Below, in pieces: positions 22,901-34,697 of a stretch of DNA of 64,000 nt. The number at the start of each line of letters is the position of its first letter. The first letter of the stretch is position 1. A program made the position numbers and the translations under genes. The stretch covers positions 18,340,296 through 18,404,295 of the forward strand of contig JARWIR010000024.1 in assembly GCA_029959085.1 (NCBI GenBank). Reading direction: 5' to 3'. The notes beneath the pieces were generated by a model. The model was not told the origin of the DNA, ran no database searches, and saw only the letters and a list, made by a program, of their open reading frames with translations. The stretch is from Nemophila menziesii (Eukaryota > Streptophyta > Magnoliopsida > Boraginales > Hydrophyllaceae).

Positions 22901-24212
22901 TTATGGAAATATTATAAAAACATTTATACCACTTGTTAAAGTCAGTGATAATCTTACTTGGACTCTTAGTCCTAGTATTTTCAGTTAAAAGATGCTATCA
23001 CCACTTAATATCTGATAAAATTAAAGAAGCTGAGATTAAGAAACCAAAAAAACCATCCTCCTCACACATTACAGACCCCTTGGTTTGGAAAGCTATTTGG
23101 AATATGAAAACACCCCCTAAAATAAAAAAAATTATTTGGAAAGCGATAAAGAATGTGCTCCCAACGTCTGAAAATCTTTACTTAAGAAAATGTAGAGATA
23201 CTAGTTTATGCAGTATATGTAATAAAAAATAGAGAATGTGGAGCATATGTTGTTTGATTGTGATTGGGCACGCGCCACTTGGCTAGCTTCACCTCTCTCC
23301 TTTAAAATCAGCAACCACTCCAAGAAATTGGATGTATGGATGGCTGATTTATTAAATGAAATGAGAAATTCAAGTAGTAATTTTATATACTCATTTGAAA
23401 AGATATGCATTTTGGCGTGGCATATATGGAAAGATAGAAACTCTTGTATTTTTAACAATACAAAATTGGACCCTATGAATACTATAAGAAAAGCTGAGGC
23501 AACATGGAAAGAACATTTTGACTGTGTTGGTTAAAATGTAAGCAAAGATAAAATGTGGGATATACAAATGGAAATGATAAATAAGAACAAGGTTGAGAAA
23601 GGTATAAACTCAAAAAACCCTTATGATGTTAACCATAAACTGAAGGGAATAACAATTCAACCCAATGATGGGAATAATGCAACTTCTAATTCATAGTTGC
23701 GAGATCAAAAGATAGCTAGTAAATGGATACCTCCCCCAAAAAACTCTATAAAAATTAATTGTGATGCTTCTTATACTAAAAATGGTTCCAATATTGCGTG
23801 TATTGCCAGGGATTATAAAGGAAAAGTGCTAAGATGCCAAGGATGGAGAATTAATGCTGATAATAGCTTGGAGGCCGAAGGATTGGGAGTTTTGAAGGCC
23901 TGTCTATGGGCTAAGGAGCTCAACAATTTCCATTGCATAGTGGAAAATGACAATCTTACCCTCATAGAGCCATTAGTTATCAATTTTCCCTTTAATTCTC
24001 CATGTATTGCAAATATAGTTAGGAGTATTTATTTTGTTTCCGAAATATGTAATCCATCCTTTTCATTTATTAGAATAGATGGAAATAGAATAGCGGATTG
24101 GACTTGCAAAAATTTGCCTATTGGTGAGTCTTATGACTTTTGTGCAAGTCCCTTTCCTACTAAACTAGCTAAATTGTTAAGCCTTGATTTGTCCCCCATG
24201 GGGATAGGCTAA
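19940..24212 (+). pseudogene. LINE ORF2: endonuclease, reverse transcriptase, RNase H, broken
   Basis: The start ATG at 19940 overlaps the ORF1 stop as ATGA. The protein begins MIHLAWNVQG, the usual start of an APE-type endonuclease. Endonuclease motifs include GDFNLI near 20345 and GSDHSPLIL near 20600. The reverse transcriptase shows YRPISVSNFIYKI, ADLQKAYEFV, QGDPLSPLIF and FADD near 22005. RNase H lies at about 23740-24120 (INCDASY, EAEG). Damage includes stops at about 20039, 20807 and 21861 and frameshifts near 21325 (T run), 22020-22030 and 22980-23240, with more between 23530 and 23700. It cannot be active. Confidence 0.85.
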
Positions 24213-24479
24213 CACATATTGTAATTTTTGGGTTGATTAATATAAGCGTTTAGAACAAAAAAAAAAACTTAATGATTTTTTGGATCAAAAGTTTTTTATT
24301 TTGATTTTTTTATTCATTGACCATATTGTGACGATGCCAAACCTATCAACATGTCACAAGGATATGTTTGATATCTTCCAATTCCTTTCCACACATTTAA
24401 CTCACTTTATTTGTCGTACTTTCCCTTCAATAGATTTAAAAGATGATATACCTATAAGGGTGAATAGGTTTAACACTTA

Positions 24480-25337
24480 AGTAGTACTAATTACTTGTAA
24501 GATAATATTAGTTTGAAAAATGGTTTAGACTTTATCAAACACAAGATATGCAATAAACACAACTATGATCGATTGAAGAATTGTTTCCTAAGACAACATG
24601 CATATAACACAAGTAAAACAATATAGAGTTAGGGTTAGAGATTGCTCAAGCATATATTGTGGTTCAAACTTCTGAAGGCCTAATCCACTACCTTGCCCTT
24701 AGGATTTTAAAAATATTTTCTACCACTAATCTTTACTAACTCTTAAAAGTGAGTTATAAAGCCAATACAATGAGACTTTTCACGGTTATGTCAAAAACCC
24801 GTTCTTGATCAACCAAGCTAATTTCCCTTGTGTAATTTCTACTCACAAGTAACAATCCCTTCGAACAATAGAAATAAATATACATTTTTTCTAAACTCAA
24901 ACCCAAAGGGTTGTTTCTAATTTAAATGAGAGTGTTTACGATAAAAGTAATAGAAGGGTTACAAGGATGACTTTTATCCTAAATGAGTTGATAGAAAAAT
25001 GATATTGTCAAGACTTCAGTTGAAGATAATATATGATGTTCTTGAAAGCTTGTGAGTTGAGTGAGTGGTCTTGAGATTTAATGCTTGAGAGAGTAGTAGT
25101 TATTGTAGTTGAAAGTGTAATCAAAGCTCTCGCCCGGGGGTTATATATAGCCAAGAATGAAACTCTTTTTTTCTAAATCTGGATCCTTCTTTTTGCAAAA
25201 ACAGTATGACATCATATGTAAAACGATAATGTTGTTTTGTTAGATGTACTATTTTTCCCATTACGCACTATATGATCTAATGGTCAGAAATCGCGAACGG
25301 ACATATTGGCTAAAAACGGTAATATCGTCTGTCTGTC
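24480..25337 (-). repeat. LTR-like remnant (Copia SIRE-type?), minus strand
   Basis: Read on the minus strand it has CTATATATAACC (25138-25149) followed by a leader with CTTTCAACTAC and ACTCTCTCAAGC, and further on GTGGATTAGGCCTTCAGAAG, a phrase typical of some Copia LTRs. No coding domain is seen. It abuts the second Athila-like element, which probably inserted into it. 24282-24480 holds nothing I can identify. Confidence 0.4.
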
Positions 25338-25338
25338 T

Positions 25339-26821
25339 GTCTGTCTCCTCATTTGTGATAGATTTATATTAGGATGAGACATCATTTTTAGTGATTTAGG
25401 AAGTCTTTGAGTCGATTTTCTTGAGAAATAGTGTACTTTCCTATTTTGAGTCTTGATTTAGTAAAATAATATTTTTAGAGCATATTGGGTTTAATTATTT
25501 ATTTAGTGTGAAGCTTTAAAGATAATTATGGAGTTTAATTAGAGTCCAAGTCAAAGACAACAACTTATGGAAAGAGATTTACATGGTAATTGGAGATAAG
25601 GAAACAAAAGCTAAAAAGATGGAAAAGGAAAAGCTGCCTAAATCTGGGATTCTGCATACACGTCCAAAGATATGCGTTTTTACCTAAAAAATAGGCCGAA
25701 TCTGGTGATTTCCTTTAAAGGGTCAAGATAATTCTGTTGCGATTCTTTTGGTATCTTATGGAGCTCAAACCGACCAATAACGAAGAAGATATGCTCAAAA
25801 CGGTCCAGCAGTGTTTATCTTTATTTCCATACGAATTAGAGTTGGGCTTGGAGTCCACTACTTCTTCTCCTTCAAGAAAACGAATTAGGGCTTCCAAGAC
25901 ACCTATAAATACACCCTTATATCATTGTAAACATGTCCTTGCTCAGTTGCAAAGTATAGGCTTAGTCTTTACTTATATTTTCTTAGTTTTAAACAATAGC
26001 TTAGTCCTTTAGTTAGATATTCATCCTTAGAATCAAGCTATTCATCCAAGAAGCAAGCTGACCTGTAGAAGAAGACAAGAAGAAGAAGATTGGAGACTGA
26101 CAACTCCTCTTCTACATCTCACCTTCTCTATATTTAGAGTAATTAGCTATAGATCTTTTCTCAACCATATTTCTAAGCTTTTATTCTGTAAGTTTACTGT
26201 TAATTGTTGGATTATTATTTTGTCTTTAAATACTATTTGTTATTTTAATTGATTAAGCTTGGCGTATATTGTTATTATGTGTTTTGACTTATTTCCCTAG
26301 ATCTGATCAATCTTAGGATTATTCTTAGTTATTGACAACACCACATAATCGTCTAGTGTAATTAGATAGCCATTAAGGTTTGATTTAATCACCAATCATT
26401 AATTAGGAATCCCTAGTAGTGGAGAGGTTGCTCCTAAGTCTAGAAAAGGCTAGGTAGAATTTAGAATCCTGGTTAATATATAATGCTTAATGTGACAGGT
26501 TAGCATAACAATTTAGTAATAGACTTAGTAATCCTAATCTATTAGACTTACATTCATATTTAGTTATTTGTTTTATTTATTTATTTGCATTAGATAGTTA
26601 TTCATCTTTTTATATTTTTATTTAAAACATCTAAATTCATCTACGCTTGTTAAATACAAGTAGATCTAACGGATACAATCCCTGCGAACGAACTTGACTT
26701 ATCATTAAAACTTGCAAACGATCTGTGATACTTGCAGTGAGTTCCGTGGTTCTCAAGGGTGTGTGACTCTTTATTATTATCTTTATTTATCTATTATTCT
26801 ATCACACCTTTGCCCCCACCA
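25339..26821 (+). repeat. 5' LTR of the second Athila-like element
   Basis: The LTR ends CCACCA at 26821. TATAAATA at 25904-25911 is the likely TATA box. Its start is blurred by (TCTG)n in place of TGAT. Confidence 0.88.
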
Positions 26822-26827
26822 AGTTTT

Positions 26828-26845
26828 TGGCGCCGCTGCCGGGGA
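26828..26845 (+). other. Primer-binding site, tRNA-Asp type
   Basis: TGGCGCCGCTGCCGGGGA differs by one base from the complement of the tRNA-Asp 3' end. Confidence 0.85.
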
Positions 26846-26950
26846 TTTATCTTTAAGTTAAATCTATTTTGTGTTTATTTAGTGTAGAAGTTTTTATTTG
26901 TTTTCAGTTTTACGCGTTTTCTTTTTAGTCTCTTCTCAGGTTTATTCGGT

Positions 26951-28825
26951 ATGGAAAATTATTACGCACAAAATATGCATGGGGCCCGAAGTCAAAATTT
27001 TTATCAAGAAGTTTCGAGCTATCAATTACAAGCTCCACCACAACCCATGCATAATCCACAAAAAGAAGCTATAACCGAGGTCGGAGGAATGATGGATAAT
27101 TTATTGATTCTGGTTCAAAATTGTATGCAGCGCAACAATGAAACATCCATGAAGCAAGCTGCAAAAGTGGAAGCCTTGGAGACACAAGTCACTCAAGTGA
27201 CCAATTCTTCTCTAAAACTCCAACAAGAGCTTCCACCGTTAATCCGAAGTGTCATAGAAGAACAGGTTCAACAAGCACTTCCGTCTCACCAAGTTTTTGA
27301 AAGTATAAATTATCAGGAGAATATGGAAGAGCAAAATGCGGCAAAGATAGATGCTAATACAACCTTAATACGTTATATGCACCAAAAATATCAAGCAATG
27401 GAGCAAAGATTAACGGAACTCACTACGATCAATCAACAGTTACAACAAGAATTACATAAGAAACTGCGTTATAGCAATGTTGGGTTCGAAATTTCAACCG
27501 TAGAAGAACCAACCAAGCTTAGCTTAGAAGAAGTAATTGTTAAAGATCAAATTGCGAAGGAGGTTGATCCAGAATTCAAGCATGTGGAAGAAGAAAAAGA
27601 AACCGATAAAGAAGAGACAACCGCACAAAAGGTGCGAACAGAAGAAAGTAAGGTGGAACCACCACCTACGCATCCGTTACTATCACCACCTCATCTACAA
27701 AGAATTACATATCCTAGTGGTGATAATAAATCTGAAACGTCAACCCCAGAAAAAATCATTGTTCCTATACTCGAAGTCCCATACATGCAAACTGGCCTAG
27801 TTAAAAAAATTGATGATGAGGCCACTGAAATCGATAGCGATGTTTGGTTCGATGTTGTTGAAGAGTTCAGCCTTCAAGAAGAGGAGGAAGTGGAATCACC
27901 ACAAGTTCCACTAAATGAACTAGATATTCCGAGAAGGGAAGAACAAAGCACGATAGGCATAGAGGACGTAATCGCATATAAAGAGCCTACATCACCGATA
28001 GTCTGCAAGGAAGATCTATTCAAGAAGAGTGAAAGTGTAGAAGTTGAGATCGAGAATAGGGACCGTACTAACGAAAGCTTGACAACCATTCCAAAGAAGC
28101 TACCACAAAAGATGCAAGAATTTGAAGCTTTATATCTCCAAATTAATATAGGTGGCAATTTCAAAGCTAAAGCGATGTGTGACTTGGGTTCAGGAAGGAA
28201 TATCATGCCCAAGAGTCTGTTCGAGAAGTTAGGCATGGGAGATGCCAAAAGAAAAGATATTGATTTGCTACTCCTAGATAATTCAACGATAAAGCCATGG
28301 GGAGTCATTGAAGACGTGCTTGTCCAAGTAGGTACTTTAACTATACCTACAGATTTTGTTATTCTTGATAGCATTGCAGGTCAACATGTTCCATTGATAC
28401 TTGGACGCCCATTCTTGGCGACAAGTCACATCATAATTGATATTCATAGGGGAACCGTGACTTTCCGAATGGGAAAAGAATCTAAAACATTCCACTTGGT
28501 GGATGAAAAGCATGAGGAATCACGTATAGAAAAATCCCCGACACTCCGAGTTGTGACAAAAGAAATTAAAAATAAAGTCCACAATAAACCCGTGAAAAAT
28601 AGAATCAAACGTGAGTTTGGGGTTGGTGACATGGTTGCATGGAAAGCCCCCAAACAAGAAAATAGACCATGGGGATTCAAGGATTCGTGGATGGGTCCGT
28701 TTGTAGTTACAAGAGTTATTTCGTCAAAACGGATTGAAATACAAGCTAAGAAGGGTCACAAACTTCGGATAGTAGATGAGCATAACCTAACCCGTTGTTG
28801 GGGAGGTTATGTACGCAAGCCTTGA
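26951..28825 (+). CDS. Intact protease-plus-integrase-C-tail protein of the second Athila-like element
   Basis: The 624-codon ORF has no Retrotrans_gag domain. Residues 1-150 are Q-rich with probable coiled coil, and residues 180-380 are acidic and low-complexity. A retropepsin-like protease follows, with CDLGSG (catalytic D at 411) and ILGRPF (483). Residues 556-622 (FGVGDMVAW, DSWMGPFVV, LTRCWGGY) resemble an integrase C-terminal domain. It matches the broken frame of the first element downstream of the zinc knuckle. Start ATG 26951 is the first in frame, about 105 bp after the primer site. The protease may be active; no partner domain to cut off is present, so its role is unclear. Confidence 0.8.
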   Translation: MENYYAQNMHGARSQNFYQEVSSYQLQAPPQPMHNPQKEAITEVGGMMDNLLILVQNCMQRNNETSMKQAAKVEALETQVTQVTNSSLKLQQELPPLIRSVIEEQVQQALPSHQVFESINYQENMEEQNAAKIDANTTLIRYMHQKYQAMEQRLTELTTINQQLQQELHKKLRYSNVGFEISTVEEPTKLSLEEVIVKDQIAKEVDPEFKHVEEEKETDKEETTAQKVRTEESKVEPPPTHPLLSPPHLQRITYPSGDNKSETSTPEKIIVPILEVPYMQTGLVKKIDDEATEIDSDVWFDVVEEFSLQEEEEVESPQVPLNELDIPRREEQSTIGIEDVIAYKEPTSPIVCKEDLFKKSESVEVEIENRDRTNESLTTIPKKLPQKMQEFEALYLQINIGGNFKAKAMCDLGSGRNIMPKSLFEKLGMGDAKRKDIDLLLLDNSTIKPWGVIEDVLVQVGTLTIPTDFVILDSIAGQHVPLILGRPFLATSHIIIDIHRGTVTFRMGKESKTFHLVDEKHEESRIEKSPTLRVVTKEIKNKVHNKPVKNRIKREFGVGDMVAWKAPKQENRPWGFKDSWMGPFVVTRVISSKRIEIQAKKGHKLRIVDEHNLTRCWGGYVRKP

Positions 28826-29124
28826 TCGAGGTAACTCGTCTAACTTTGAAAGACGTTAAACAAAAGTGCCCTTTGGGAGACATCCCATAGTAATTTCTTT
28901 TATGTTTTTACGTTTTTAGTTTTCTTATTTATGTTTAGTTTAGTTAATTTTAGTTGATATTGCATATTTGAGGAAGGTATTAGTGTTTTTGATGATTAGG
29001 TATTGGAGAAATCGAGTTAGGGAAGGCGAGCAAAAAATTTCGGAACGAAACTTTGGCAAGTCATATCTTTGCGCTCGGATGTCGAAATCAGGTGATCTTT
29101 GAGCCTAAACTGCATAACTTTTCG

Positions 29125-29457
29125 AGATCTAGCTGTTGGGGAGGTTTTTTCCGAGTGCGGTACACCGGACCTCAACCGCGGTGCACCGCAGAGGAGAAAC
29201 CCGTGCCACGGGGTAGAGCCACGTGTTTTATCCAGAGACGAAAAAAATTGGAGTTGTTGGCTGCGGTACACCGGACCCTAGTCCGTGCCCTGCACCGCAA
29301 GCCAAAAACACGTGCCACGGGGTTGCTGCCACGGGTATTTTGACGAAGGATGCTACAGAGCCGCGGGGTACCCCTGCGGACTACCCTCTAGTCTGCACCC
29401 ATGGTCCGCGCGGCGCGTTTGGGAGAGAAAAAAAAACAGGTTTTCAAGCTTATAAAA
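29125..29457 (+). promoter_or_regulatory. GC-rich palindromic block with G-box and TATA box, putative internal promoter
   Basis: Repeats of CGGTACACCGGACC...GCACCGC separated by AAACCCGTGCCACGGGG, a CACGTG box at 29220-29225, then TATAAAA at 29451-29457 and a CT-rich leader. Position and layout equal 4005-4405 of the first element, but the palindrome sequence itself is different. Confidence 0.5.
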
Positions 29458-29831
29458 GAGGTATAGAGCTATTAATTCCGAATTTCATAAACCTCAAGCC
29501 TCTTTCTCTTCTCTAAAACTCTCCCAACTCCATTGAAGCTCATAAAAACCTTCACCCAACATCAAAACACTACCAAATCACCATTAATTCTCATCCAAAT
29601 CCTTCCCTACATCATTACAAAGAAGATTCAAGCACCCAAATCATATCAAAACACCTAGAAACCAAGAATCAAAACCATGAATTTCAAGATCTTTTTCCCA
29701 AAAACCCATATCATCAAGGCTTGATTCAATCAAACCCACATGGAGAATTGTCATCCTGACACCTTTCCTAACCACAATAAAGCTTGTTCCACCTATGATT
29801 AAGAGTTACAAATTTCAAGAGTGCTCAAAGC

Positions 29832-30330
29832 TTTGAGTTGGGGGTCAAAAGAGATGATGAAGAGAATAGAGATATTATCAAGTGTATGGGATAAAGAATC
29901 AAAGCAAGGTATTGGGTAAGCTCTAGAAGATTTCAATTGAGATGGGTACTGGTTTGGGAATAAATTACAAGGTAAATCGGATCAAGAGAATAGAGGAAAG
30001 CTAGCTGTGGTGAATTCAAAGAAAAAAAAGGTTTAAACTTTCATAAGGAAGACACCACAACCTCTACAATCGATAGTCCTTTAACCCAAGATGAACAAGA
30101 GCTTCTGGGACGCTAGTAGCTGTGTTCAAAACATATTCCTGGATGAACAACTGTCACATGAGAGATTATTCAAAGAGCAATTGGAAGAAGATAAACAAGA
30201 GATTTCTAGAGTGTGATTGATTGGGATGGAGCATAAGAAGATGTAAGGGAAAGCGAAATTGGTGATAATATAAATTTACATACATGAAAGCACTGCACCC
30301 TATTCCGGGTATTGATCAGGCGAGGTAAAT
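29832..30330 (+). pseudogene. Collapsed 3' ORF of the second Athila-like element
   Basis: It starts with the purine tract TTTGAGTTGGGGGTC as in the first element, and ATGATGAAGAGAATAGAG is at the place of its start codon. The frame is soon lost, and about 700 bp that encode the conserved domain in the first element are missing. Only lysine/glutamate-rich scraps remain. Confidence 0.55.
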
Positions 30331-31925
30331 AGCCTCGGAGAGTATGTTTTCTTTCTTCCTTACCTTTTCTATGTGTGCAATATCTGTAAAATTTTAATTT
30401 TCTTTTATTTTATTTTCGAGTCTTTTCGAGTCGTGGGGACACGACTCATTTTTGAGTTGGGGGTGTGGGGATTCGTTGTCTCTCATCTCCATTTTTCTGT
30501 TTTATGTGGTAAAATTAAAATTTTTGAGAAGGTTTAGATGTATGTAGAGTGTGTTTAATAGCTTAAAAGCATAAGCTCAGTGAATTAATGATAGTAAGTA
30601 GTATGTTTAGGAGCTATTTTATTTTGTATGCTTTAAGTATTTGCAGGAAAACACACATTGATAGAAAAGATTAGTGAGCAATGCGATAGAAAGTATGTTC
30701 GATCTCAGGGAACCTTGAGAAGTGTGTAGGCCGTGAGATCCAAGCTAGTGACAAAACCATTTGATGAAAGTGCTAAAGGTAAGAAAATAACGAAATTACA
30801 TAGTGTAGAAAATGATTAAGGCGATTCTTTCATATTTGAAGCTGTTGAAGCCTTTTTATACCTTCTCACCTTGTTATTTTTTATTTTATGCTATATCCTT
30901 CTCAGCTCCTTCTAGCCTTTCTAAAGCTTTTTATTGAAACACATTATAAGCTATATCCCTTTAGATTTTAGGACTTTTCCATATGACCCGCACTCGAATC
31001 GTGATGCATAGACAATTGTTTTAGAGCTTGAGTTTGGGGTGGTGGGTCCACCATTATGGGAAATATTATTGGGATGGAATTTTTGAGCTTATTAATTGTG
31101 CTATGTTATTTATATTGATGATGATTCACAGATTTTTATATTGTAACCCTTTGCCGGGGTAATAGTGAATGAAAAAGAAGCTACGAGCTAATTTTGCCAA
31201 TAAGGGCATAAAAATATATATATGAGAAAATAGCGTGATATCTCAACATTAAAAAGAGAGTCATGGCTATACAAAAGAAAAAAATTGATTTGAAAAGAAA
31301 ATATATATATTCGGACCGGCAAAGTGGAATTTTTATGTGAACATCTTATGCTTTAATTGGGTTATTGGGGATGCTACTTTGTGCATCAAAGAAATCATTG
31401 GGTTGAGTGAGAAACGTTTCATGAGAGTAACTCAAGCTCTAGGGCGATTCGTTGATGGCTAGTGAGGAGAGAGCCAAAAGCTCACTCTAAATTATCCAAA
31501 TATACTTATCATACCGTCCCTAAGCCTAAATTACAACCTTAAAGACCTTTTGATTCTTTGCTATGTAACTGAAAAGTGATTGAGCCAATAGAGAGTAGTT
31601 AAATGGATCTTTGGACACTAGTGAAGTTCGATGAACAATCTATAGCTTCCTTGGTGAACTGAGTAAAGTTCCTCTCCTTCTTACATTGCGAAACTAATCT
31701 GATTTTGAATTCAAACCGTGTTGACTGTGGATATGAGAAGTGTACAGGTATGTAGTTTTTAAATATTATTACATGAAATTTTCTAGAGTAGTTGCTTCGA
31801 GTCTATTCTCCATATTCTTCTATTTTCTGTCTTCTGTGCTTAATTGACCTAGGTGTGTATTTATAGACTTCCCTTTGTTTTTATCTTTATTGTATCGGGA
31901 CGATACAACTTTGAGTTGGGGGTCT
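30331..31925 (+). other. Long 3' non-coding region and polypurine tract of the second Athila-like element
   Basis: It is collinear with 6004-7594. Purine tracts lie at about 30451, 31026 and 31911-31925, the last directly before the LTR. The inverted pair CTTTGCCGG (31149-31157) and CCGGCAAAG (31316-31324) is kept. Confidence 0.7.
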
Positions 31926-33410
31926 TGATGTCTCCACATTTGTGATAGATTTATATTAGGATGAGACATCATTTTTAGTGATTTAGGAAGTCTTTGAGTC
32001 GATTTTCTTGAGAAATAGTGCACTTTCCTATTTTGAGTCTTGATTTAGTAAAATAATATTTTTAGAGCATATTGGGTTTAATTATTTATTTAGTGTGAAG
32101 CTTTAAAGATAATTATGGAGCTTAATTAGAGTCCAAGTCAAAGACAACAACTTATGGAAAGAGATTTGCATGGTAATTGGAGATAAGGAAACAAAAGCTA
32201 AAAAGATGGAAAAGGAAAAGCTGCCTAAATCTGGGATTCTGCATACACGTCCAAAGATATGCGTTTTTACCTAAGAAATAGGCCGAATCTGGTGATTTCC
32301 TTCTAATGGGTCAAGATAATTCTGTTGCGATTCTTTTGGTATCTTATGGAGCTCAAACCGACCAATAACGAAGAAGATATGCTCAAAACGGTCCAGCAGT
32401 GTTTATCTTTATTTCCATACGAATTAGAGTTGGGCTTGGAGTCCACTACTTCTTCTCCTTCAAGAAAACGAATTAGGGCTTCCAAGACACCTATAAATAC
32501 ACCCTTATATCATTGTAAACATGTCCTTGCTCAGTTGCAAAGTATAGGCTTAGTCTTTACTTATATTTTCTTAGTTTTAAACAATAGCTTAGTCCTTTAG
32601 TTAGATATTCATCCTTAGAATCAAGCTATTCATCCAAGAAGCAAGCTGTCCTGTAGAAGAAGACAAGAAGAAGAAGATTGGAGACTGACAACTCCTCTTC
32701 TACATCTCACCTTCTCTATATTTAGAGTAATTAGCTATAGATCTATTCTCAACCATATTTCTAAGCTTTTATTCTGTAAGTTTACTTTTAATTGTTGGAT
32801 TATTATTTTGTCTTTAAAATACTATTTGTTATTTTAATTGATTAAGCTTGGCGTATATTGTTATTATGTGTTTTGACTTATTTCCCTAGATCTGATCAAT
32901 CTTAGGATTATTCTTAGTTATTGACAACACCACATAATCGTCTAGTGTAACTAGATAGCCATTAAGGTTTGATTTAATCATCAATCATTACTTAGGAATC
33001 CCTAGTAGTGGAGAGGTTGCTCCTAAGTCTAGAAAAGGCTAGGTAGAATTTAGAATCCTGGTTAATATATAATGCTTAATGTGACAGGTTAGCATAACAA
33101 TTTAGTAATAGACTTAGTAATCCTAATCTATTAGACTTACATTCATATTTAGTTATTTGTTTTATTTATTTATTTGCATTAGATAGTTATTCATATTTTT
33201 ATATTTTTATTTAAAACATCTAAATTCATCTACGCTTGTTAAATACAAGTAGATCTAACGGATACAATCCCTGCGAACGAACTTGACTTATCATTAAAAC
33301 TTGCAAACGATCTGTGATACTTGCAGTGAGTTACGTGGTTCTCAAGGGTATGTGACTCTTTATTATTATCTTTATTTATCTATTATTTTATCACACCTTT
33401 GCCCCCACCA
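31926..33410 (+). repeat. 3' LTR of the second Athila-like element
   Basis: It runs from TGATGTCTCC to CCACCA. TATAAATA lies at 32492-32499. The next 350 bp (33411-33757) hold no gene that I can see. Confidence 0.9.
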
Positions 33411-33757
33411 GTTAGATAAAATGTTATTAAAGATGATTGAACACCTCAAGAGTTATAAACATAATATGCTAAGGGATGTAAAAGTTAAGTGTAAAAGTGT
33501 TTCAAAATATATAAATAATTTTTCATATTAAAACACTAATTTGTTCATTTCACAAAAAACTTTTTGCCAACAAGAGATCTTCTCTTGAACACGAAAAATA
33601 TTCTGATAACATTTTCAAGAATATAATTATCTCTATATATAATATAATTTGTATATCTAAAGTATTTATAACATTTATAAACATAATTAATGTACAACAA
33701 AGATATATCCCAAAATTTATGCAAATCCTTTTTTTTCATGATTTGTTTGGGTTCTTT

Positions 33758-33957
33758 TGTAAATAATAAAGTGGATGTCCCTTAGGATTCCTAGACCTCT
33801 CTTATTCCTATAATTATGGAGACACTTATTGTATAATATGAAGAGTCACATTTATCCTATAAATATGACCTTCATACCATTGTCTTGTACACACAAAAGA
33901 TGAATGAAAGAAATAAGCTTATGTTTTATTCTTGTTTTCTTATCTTTGTTTATAACA
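33758..33957 (+). repeat. 5' LTR of the decayed Copia element
   Basis: It is nearly identical to 54031-54231. TATAAATATGACC at about 33858 gives a likely TATA box. It ends ATAACA before TGTTATCAGCACG. Confidence 0.85.
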
Positions 33958-34505
33958 TGTTATCAGCACGATACGCTACCTCTTAAAATATAATAATTTA
34001 TATATTATTATATAGCTGAAGAATGAGAGAACAAAGAAATGCGATTCTTATGTGTTATCCGAATTTTAAATATCTTGATGGAGATAGCAGATGAGACTAA
34101 ATAGTAGCAGTTCAGTTCACAAATAATTTTCTACTTCCGGTCTCTTATTTTCAATTTTTTGAAAGCTGTTAGTTTTCTATCATCCTAAAATTTTATGTTT
34201 GATTTGATCTTTAAATTTATTTTTATATTGGAAGGTTTGAATATTATATTAGCAGGTTAAAAGGTACACGTTATGGCGTTTTATATTGTGTATATATTGA
34301 TAATGACATTTATAATCATCTTCCATGGTTGTGATTATGTAATCACTTTTAAGAGCCTTATTCTAGAGAATTTAATGTAATAGCTGAAAAGGGTTGTTGG
34401 AATTTCCATAGTGGTTTTATTTATGTATTTAGTGAATTGATCTTACTCTTCATGAGCAACCCACTTTGACCATCAAAGAAAAGGAAAATAAATGGTTTTT
34501 TAAAA

Positions 34506-34697
34506 GAGTAAAGATATATATCACCCCTTTTTGGTTCACCTATGTATCACCTCCTATGTGGAGGTTTTAAACACCAATAAAAACGTTTCTCTCTCTTAAA
34601 AGATTGTTTTCTCTTTCCATTGTTTAATGTCACATTAGATTACACATAGGAGGTAATAAATGGGTGAAGCAAAACGAGGTGATATATAGCAAAGCTC
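34506..34697. mobile_element. 192-bp MULE-type MITE
   Basis: Inverted ends GAGTAAAGATATATATCACC and GGTGATATATAGCAAAGCTC are flanked by the 9-bp duplication TTTTTAAAA (34497-34505 and 34698-34706). Nine bases is typical for Mutator-like elements. Related copies lie near 60.9-61.2 kb. Confidence 0.75.

Larger units (their letters stand above)
17895..24266 (+). mobile_element. Full-length L1-type LINE, inactivated
   Basis: The 15-bp duplication ACTTAATGATTTTTT flanks the element (17880-17894 and 24267-24281), and a poly-A tail of about 11 bases ends at 24266. It has a roughly 230-bp 5' leader, ORF1 with a zinc-knuckle-like motif and ORF2 with endonuclease, reverse transcriptase and a C-terminal RNase H, the usual order of plant L1 elements. 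Both ORFs are broken. It inserted between the BSL-containing region and the minus-strand LTR remnant. Confidence 0.93.
25339..33410 (+). mobile_element. Second, younger Athila-like non-autonomous LTR retrotransposon
   Basis: Two LTRs of about 1.48 kb differ at only about 19 positions by eye. The internal region of 5.1 kb has a tRNA-Asp primer site, one intact 624-codon ORF, a GC-rich putative internal promoter, a collapsed 3' ORF and the same long 3' non-coding part as the first element. It has no gag domain, reverse transcriptase or integrase core. The 5' edge lies in a TCTG repeat, so the start is accurate to a few bases, and I see no target duplication (right flank GTTAG). It depends on proteins of another element. 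Confidence 0.9.

Noticed and set aside
25737..26012. 91-codon ORF in the 5' LTR, repeated identically at 32325-32600
   Set aside because: Both lie in paired LTRs that are almost identical over their full length. The peptide resembles nothing known and covers the TATA region, so it is a chance ORF.
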